A stretch of 18,278 nt of DNA from Deltaproteobacteria bacterium (GTDB taxonomy: Bacteria; Desulfobacterota; Desulfobacteria; Desulfobacterales; JAFDCJ01). The translations under genes were made by a program, and so were the position numbers. The stretch is from positions 1 to 18,278 of the forward strand of contig JAJRVC010000701.1 in NCBI GenBank assembly GCA_024277475.1, written 5' to 3'. The notes under the pieces were generated by a model that was not told the DNA's origin, did not search any database, and saw nothing but the letters and a program-made list of their open reading frames with translations. Positions 14,461 through 18,278 of the stretch are shown in pieces. Each line of letters opens with the position of its first letter. The stretch's first letter is position 1.

Positions 14461-15243
14461 CTATAGTATCGTCAGATCCTCATCTCTCAAATCTGAAACA
14501 AACATGTAGCCGGGGGCATGGGTGATCACCCGGGACAGTGGTGCAGAAGTGGCCGCCAGTTGGGACGTCACGCCGCAGGCCCAGAACACGGGGATTTCTC
14601 CGGGCTGAATCGTCACCGGATCGCCAAAATCCGGCGCGGCCAGTTTGCGGATACCGATTTTTTTAGGATCTCCCAGATGAACCGGTGCGCCATGGGTGAG
14701 ATGGAAACGGGTGGTCACCTGGACGGCCCTGATGGCCTGATCCGGAGCCATCGGCCGCATGGTCACCACCAGCGGTGCGGAAAACCGGCCGGCTGGGGTG
14801 CAGCGTTTGGTGGTAATATACATCGAGACGTTTTTGCCTTCCTCTATATTTCGGATAGGCAAACCGGCAGCCAGCAGGGCATTTTCAAATGAAAAACTGC
14901 AGCCCAGCAGAAAACTGACCATATTTTCATTAAAATAGTCGGACACATCTTCAAGCTCGGTTTTGAATTCTCCTTTTTCAAAAATTTTATAACGGGGAAG
15001 ATCCGTGCGCAAATCGGCGCCGGGGGCGATAATCGGCTCGATCCGACCGGGTTCCAGTACATCTAAAATTGGGCAGGGCTTGGGGTTGCGGACACAAAAC
15101 AGCAGGAAGTTGAAGGCTTCTTCGGCCGGCAGCATCACCAGATTGGCCTGCAGATAGCCTGATGCGACGCCGGATGTGGGGCTGGTCCACTTGCGGTCAC
15201 GGATATGTTGGCGCAATTGTCGGGGGTGAATATCGGGTTTCAT
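14461..15243 (-). CDS. DUF1445 / D-glutamate cyclase-like putative hydro-lyase (YcsI family)
   Basis: Cytoplasmic enzyme of the DUF1445 family, 260 residues, the usual length. Family motifs are GYLQANLVMLP (29-39), RNPKPCPILDV (52-62), GCSFSFE (114-120), WACGVTSQ (221-228) and HAPGYMFVSD (242-251). The mammalian relative DGLUCY turns D-glutamate into 5-oxo-D-proline; bacterial members are annotated only as putative hydro-lyases. AGGAGG lies 11 bases before the ATG, inside the short CCGGACRAGCCGGAA repeat. It converges with the RES toxin gene with 21 bases between. A link with the oxoprolinase-type gene at the start of the window is possible but distant. Confidence 0.85.
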   Translation of the reverse strand: MKPDIHPRQLRQHIRDRKWTSPTSGVASGYLQANLVMLPAEEAFNFLLFCVRNPKPCPILDVLEPGRIEPIIAPGADLRTDLPRYKIFEKGEFKTELEDVSDYFNENMVSFLLGCSFSFENALLAAGLPIRNIEEGKNVSMYITTKRCTPAGRFSAPLVVTMRPMAPDQAIRAVQVTTRFHLTHGAPVHLGDPKKIGIRKLAAPDFGDPVTIQPGEIPVFWACGVTSQLAATSAPLSRVITHAPGYMFVSDLRDEDLTIL

Positions 15244-15256
15244 GGTTTTTTTAGCC

Positions 15257-15276
15257 TCCTAAGCCGGACAAGCCGG
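15257..15276. repeat. Dispersed CCGGACRAGCCGGAA repeat, copy 2
   Basis: CTAAGCCGGACAAGCCGGAA is nearly the same as the sequence at 9762-9781, in the same orientation and at a like place before a - strand gene start. Between here and 15403 I see nothing else that can be supported. Confidence 0.5.
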
Positions 15277-15403
15277 AATTATATGTCACTGTAAAGGCGA
15301 ATCGAAGCATTAAGTCTGAACTCCGAATGACGAAATACGGATCATTTGTCTAAACAGCTAAGCGATTGATAAAAAGAAACTTCATCTGAAAACTGGAATC
15401 TCA

Positions 15404-15709
15404 ATGCCCCCTGATACAAAATCTCTAAAATCATCGAATACGCTGCTTTCAGACACCCCTAAAACCACTCCAAGCTTTTTTATGGGCCTGTCGGCAGCAA
15501 TCGTTGTTGTGTTTATCTGATCCGGATGGTTGGTCATCAGTAAGATAGGTGTGGAATCCAGGCTACCCATTTTTGATATCGCCGCCCTCCGTTATGGAAT
15601 TTCAGCCATCATTGCATTTCCCATTGTACTCTATTTAAAGCCCTGGAAGGGTGTCCCCATTCATAGAATAATAGTAATCGCAGTCCTCGCAGGGATTCCT
15701 TATGTGTTA
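15404..15709 (+). pseudogene. EamA/DMT-family transporter, truncated and interrupted N-terminus
   Basis: From ATG 15404 (or 15482) the frame reads into a hydrophobic segment, MGLSAAIVVVFI, then a TGA at 15518-15520, then SGWLVISKIGVESRLPIFDI, ALRYGISAIIAFPIVLYLKP and IIVIAVLAGIPYV. This is the first two to three helices of a DMT-type permease; the TGA sits where the family has Trp (FIWSGW). Homology ends at 15709, exactly at the stop codon of the convergent M24 gene, so the remaining 200 or so residues are missing. The open frame continues beyond as antisense of M24 only. Nonsense mutation plus truncation make it a pseudogene. Confidence 0.8.
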
Positions 15710-16906
15710 AATCACGATCACATCATCCGGAAACTTGCCCAATTGCTCCAACCCATCTTCGGTCACCACATGGGTATTTTCAATGCCCACAACCCCTTTG
15801 CCGGCAAAGATCAGTTTCGGTTCCAGTGCGATGGTCATACCAGCCTGCAATTCAAGCTGCTGGCCCGCTGCCAGAAAAGGATATTCATCCACTTCCAGCC
15901 CGATGCCATGGCCGAGAAAGCGGACGCTTTCATTTCCGATTCCCATGAAATGGTCGGCATACCCGAGATTTTTTGTTTTTTCAAGGGCTTGATTGTAAAT
16001 TTCACCTGATTTCACGCCTGGTTTTACCAGTTTTTTGACCAGCTGCTGGACTTCCAACATGGCGGCATGACCGTCCATTAGTTCAGTAGATAGAGGGCCG
16101 AGGGAAAAAATACGGCTGTGATCCGAGAGATAGCCGTTGTTTGAAAAGATATAGTCGACCAGCACCGGTTCGTGCCGTTGAATGGTTTTAAAGCCGGGGC
16201 CCTGGGCCACAGCCGGACTGGCGCCGACGCCCCCGGTTGGAGATGACAGAAAGCTGGGCACCGCACCCGCAGCGCCGGAGAGCAGATGTCCATAAAACAT
16301 TTCACTTCCCCAGAGACGCATTCTAAGCACTCCCTGGTGCCCCAGTCTCCTTGCTTCCGCTTCTATTTTACCTGCGAGTTCAAGCTCGCTCATTCCCTCA
16401 CGCAGAATGTGCGGCACCCAATCGGCAACCTGGTCCGATAATTCGGCGGCCCGACGCATAATGTTTATTTCGTATGGAGATTTAACAGCACGAATCAAGC
16501 GAACAGCATGGGATATGTCAACTATGACAGAGTTTTTAAAAATGCTTTGAAAACTGAAAAACATATTGGTTGGCAGGACATCGAGCTCCATCCCCAGGGT
16601 CGCGGGCAGGGCATGTCCTTTTGCATTTAAAATCTTCGGAATATTCGAGGGGCGGTCCAGATTCAGGATCTGTTTGATGGAGGATTCTGCTTTGGCGCGT
16701 TCAAAGCTTTTGCGTACCATTAATACCGGCTCACCTTTGGCCGGAATGAAAAGGTGGGCCTGCTGGATGGTGCCGGTGAAATAGAATAAATCGACTCGCT
16801 GCAAAATCAATGCACCATCAATATTTTCTTTTTCAAGATATTTTTGCAGGTTAAAGATTCTTTGTTCAAGTTCTTCTTTAGGGGTATTCAAGTTCGTTTG
16901 GTACAC
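15707..16906 (-). CDS. M24-family metallopeptidase (Xaa-Pro aminopeptidase-like)
   Basis: Creatinase/aminopeptidase-fold enzyme, 399 residues, with an N-terminal creatinase-like domain (about 12-140) and a pita-bread catalytic domain (about 145-390). All five metal ligands are visible: D251 (VLVDYIF), D262 (SDHSRIF), H333 (LGHGIGLEVDEYP), E362 (IALEPKL) and E376 (GIENTHV). It would cut Xaa-Pro dipeptides or short peptides in the cytoplasm. Start is GTG at 16904-16906, overlapping the dpp ATPase gene by 29 bases, so the peptide importer and peptidase are translated from one message. Its stop marks the break of the EamA fragment. Confidence 0.9.
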   Translation of the reverse strand: MYQTNLNTPKEELEQRIFNLQKYLEKENIDGALILQRVDLFYFTGTIQQAHLFIPAKGEPVLMVRKSFERAKAESSIKQILNLDRPSNIPKILNAKGHALPATLGMELDVLPTNMFFSFQSIFKNSVIVDISHAVRLIRAVKSPYEINIMRRAAELSDQVADWVPHILREGMSELELAGKIEAEARRLGHQGVLRMRLWGSEMFYGHLLSGAAGAVPSFLSSPTGGVGASPAVAQGPGFKTIQRHEPVLVDYIFSNNGYLSDHSRIFSLGPLSTELMDGHAAMLEVQQLVKKLVKPGVKSGEIYNQALEKTKNLGYADHFMGIGNESVRFLGHGIGLEVDEYPFLAAGQQLELQAGMTIALEPKLIFAGKGVVGIENTHVVTEDGLEQLGKFPDDVIVI

Positions 16907-17942
16907 TTTGCGACGATCCTGAACCTGTGTACGGTTCCGTTATTGTATCCCTGTTTTTTGCAACTTTCCAGCACCGGACCCAGTGATTTTCAGCGACTTT
17001 TATGAACTCATGTTCAGTGTCGCGGCAGCGGGCTTCATTCAAAGGGCACTTTTGTCGGAAGCTGCATCCAACGGGTTCAGTTAAGCTTTCCGGCACTTCT
17101 TCTTCCACCTCAATCATCGGATACTTTTCCTCTATTGAGGCATCAGGAGCGGCTGAAAGCAGCAAATGCGTGTAAGGATGAGCCGGGTTGTCGAAAAGCT
17201 CGTCCGTCGGTGCATATTCCATTATGCGCCCTCTGTACATGACCGCAACATCATTACAGAGATATCCCACAACGTTCAGGTCGTGGGATATAAAAAGGTA
17301 GCTTAAACCCAGCTGGTCCTGCAAGTCCTTCAACAGATTAATAATCTGGGCCTGGATGGAAACATCCAATGCAGAAACGGGCTCATCACAAACGATCAGC
17401 GAGGGTTCGACACTCAAAGCCCGTGCGATGCCGATGCGCTGGCGTTGCCCACCGCTGAATTCATGGGGATATCGATCGATGCTTCGTGGAGACATCCCGA
17501 CCGTTTCCAGGAGCCGTTCCAGCCGTTCGTTTCGTTCAGTGCCCTGATGGTTACCGGCTATCTGAAGTCCTTCCGAGAGTGTTTGGCCGACAGTCATTCT
17601 GGGGTTCAGGGAACCGTAAGGGTCCTGAAAAATGATCTGTATTTCCTTGCGAAAGGGTTTCATCTCTTTTTCGGCAAGGTTCGCAATATCCTGTCCTTTG
17701 AAGATGATTTTGCCCTCGTCCGCGTCTAACAACTTGAGGATCAACCGGGCTACGGTGGTTTTCCCGCAACCGCTTTCTCCCACCAATCCAAGGGTTTTGG
17801 CTTTCCCGATCTGGAACGATACTTCTTCAACGGCCTTCATCCAGCCTGCAACGCGTTGAAAAAATCCCCTACGTATAGGGAAGTATTTTTTTAAACCATC
17901 GACGCGAAGGATACTTGGATTATGAGTCTCAATTCGATTCAT
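16878..17942 (-). CDS. Oligopeptide/dipeptide ABC transporter ATPase (DppF/OppF type)
   Basis: Cytoplasmic ATPase of a peptide or nickel-type ABC importer, 354 residues. Walker A is GESGCGKT (55-62), the Q-loop is IIFQDPYGSLNPRM, the signature FSGGQ (162-166), Walker B LIVCDEPVSALD (from 182) and the switch histidine H220. The C-terminal oligo_HPY domain has NPAHPYTHLL and the four-Cys set C293, C299, C306 and C324, which in some relatives binds an iron-sulfur cluster. DppF/OppF subtype is favoured by the KYFPIRRG start and KAVEEVSF. It lies downstream of the DppD-type ATPase and overlaps M24. The 25 or so residues after residue 328 are low-complexity and not typical. Confidence 0.92.
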   Translation of the reverse strand: MNRIETHNPSILRVDGLKKYFPIRRGFFQRVAGWMKAVEEVSFQIGKAKTLGLVGESGCGKTTVARLILKLLDADEGKIIFKGQDIANLAEKEMKPFRKEIQIIFQDPYGSLNPRMTVGQTLSEGLQIAGNHQGTERNERLERLLETVGMSPRSIDRYPHEFSGGQRQRIGIARALSVEPSLIVCDEPVSALDVSIQAQIINLLKDLQDQLGLSYLFISHDLNVVGYLCNDVAVMYRGRIMEYAPTDELFDNPAHPYTHLLLSAAPDASIEEKYPMIEVEEEVPESLTEPVGCSFRQKCPLNEARCRDTEHEFIKVAENHWVRCWKVAKNRDTITEPYTGSGSSQSVPNELEYP

Positions 17943-17948
17943 ATATTA

Positions 17949-17989
17949 GTTCAAGGTTAAGAGGTTCAAGGTTCAACGTTCCGGGTTGA
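17949..17989. repeat. Short GGTTCAR-type repeat between dpp genes
   Basis: TTCAAGGTTAAGAGGTTCAA followed by GGTTCAACGTTCCGGGTT holds the same cores as the tract at 6875-7014, again in a spacer between two ABC-transporter genes on the - strand. Confidence 0.6.
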
Positions 17990-17991
17990 AA

Positions 17992-18021
17992 AACTCCCAA
18001 CCAGCTTCTATCAAGGGAGTT
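17992..18021 (-). terminator. Weak terminator or attenuator between the two dpp ATPase genes
   Basis: On the - strand AACTCCC (from 18021) pairs with GGGAGTT (ending 17992) over a 16-base loop, followed by TTTC. The 7-bp stem and short U run make it a weak candidate; it could lower expression of the downstream genes. Confidence 0.3.
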
Positions 18022-18119
18022 CTGGCTTCATCCTTGTAGAAAGCCTTTTCACTCAATTTGGGATTTAATACCATCGTTTTTTTCGATCAAACTGGCGGCT
18101 TCAGCTGCCAGCGGATTGG

Positions 18120-18147
18120 CTGACACCCGAAACCTGACACCTGAAAA
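18120..18147. repeat. CTGACACC-type short direct repeat
   Basis: CTGACACCCGAAAC is followed by CTGACACCTGAAAA, two 14-base units with two differences, just past the dppD stop. This is a further family of short degenerate repeats placed in a spacer. The rest of 18022-18119 shows nothing supportable. Confidence 0.5.
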
Positions 18148-18157
18148 CTTAATTTTC

Positions 18158-18278
18158 TTACACCTTTTTATCCACCTCAGCCTGACAGTCATCCCCCGAA
18201 TCTTCTTCAAAAAGCACCGGACAGCGTGCCAGGTGCCCTTCGCCATAGTCGTACATCGTCGGAAATTGCATCCTGCAG
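18158..18278 (-). CDS. Oligopeptide/dipeptide ABC transporter ATPase (DppD/OppD type), last 39 codons
   Basis: Only the C-terminus is in the window, ending at TAA (complement of 18158-18160). It reads CRMQFPTMYDYGEGHLARCP before VLFEEDSGDD, which fits the end of the oligo_HPY domain (Cys, then GHLARC, then a short acidic tail). Position upstream of the DppF-type gene on the same strand supports the DppD/OppD call. The rest of the gene lies beyond the window. Confidence 0.7.
   Translation of the reverse strand, partial: CRMQFPTMYDYGEGHLARCPVLFEEDSGDDCQAEVDKKV

Noticed and set aside
15518..15520. TGA in the EamA-like frame as a second selenocysteine codon
   Set aside because: The family has Trp at this position, no convincing SECIS hairpin follows, and the gene is truncated anyway; a nonsense mutation is simpler.
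15530..16009. A 159-residue + strand protein
   Set aside because: It is the tail of the EamA remnant fused by chance to antisense of the M24 gene.

Overview
The window reads as part of a chromosome from a mid-GC, Gram-negative, anaerobic-type bacterium, most likely a member of the Desulfobacterales/Desulfobacterota. This is inferred from three things: a selenophosphate synthetase that carries a selenocysteine (UGA) codon, two complete Liv-type branched-chain/amide ABC transporter sets close together, and several families of short degenerate intergenic repeats (GGTTCAR heptamers, TTGAATAT-type and CTGACACC-type repeats). No rRNA, tRNA, CRISPR array or intact transposon was seen.

Region 1 (1-5988, transporter set B): the 3' end of a hydantoinase/5-oxoprolinase-type A subunit is followed on the + strand by livG and livF. 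They converge on a livH-livM-livK group on the - strand, with a bidirectional terminator between. Together these five genes make one full ABC importer, split over two convergent units. Region 2 (6138-11450, transporter set A): a - strand operon in the order livK-livH-livM-livG-livF. Its promoter at about 11420-11449 overlaps a perfect 20-bp palindrome. A 12-bp stem-loop follows livK, and a block of simple repeats lies between livG and livF and has become part of the livG C-terminus. The livH-livM-livK genes of set B follow in the same direction and may be co-transcribed.

Region 3 (11451-13504): a probable + strand promoter, a coding-like remnant, and selD. The true selD start is at 11848; codon 21 is UGA read as selenocysteine, with a SECIS-like hairpin just after it. 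Behind selD lies a 130-nt element bounded by a long inverted repeat, and then a 40-codon ORF whose first 30 residues look like the N-terminus of an aconitase. Region 4 (13446-14439): an AT-richer Xre-RES toxin-antitoxin module with its own promoter and operator-like inverted repeat.

Region 5 (14461-18278, - strand): a DUF1445/D-glutamate cyclase-like protein, a decayed EamA-type transporter fragment, an M24 aminopeptidase-like protein overlapping an oligopeptide ABC ATPase (DppF/OppF type), and the last codons of its partner ATPase (DppD/OppD type). The theme of the window is uptake and breakdown of small amides, amino acids and peptides: Liv and Dpp importers, a hydantoinase/oxoprolinase, an M24 peptidase-fold enzyme and a DUF1445 enzyme. 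Inserted into this is a selenium gene, a toxin-antitoxin module and several pieces of gene debris. Repeat tracts sit at several operon junctions.
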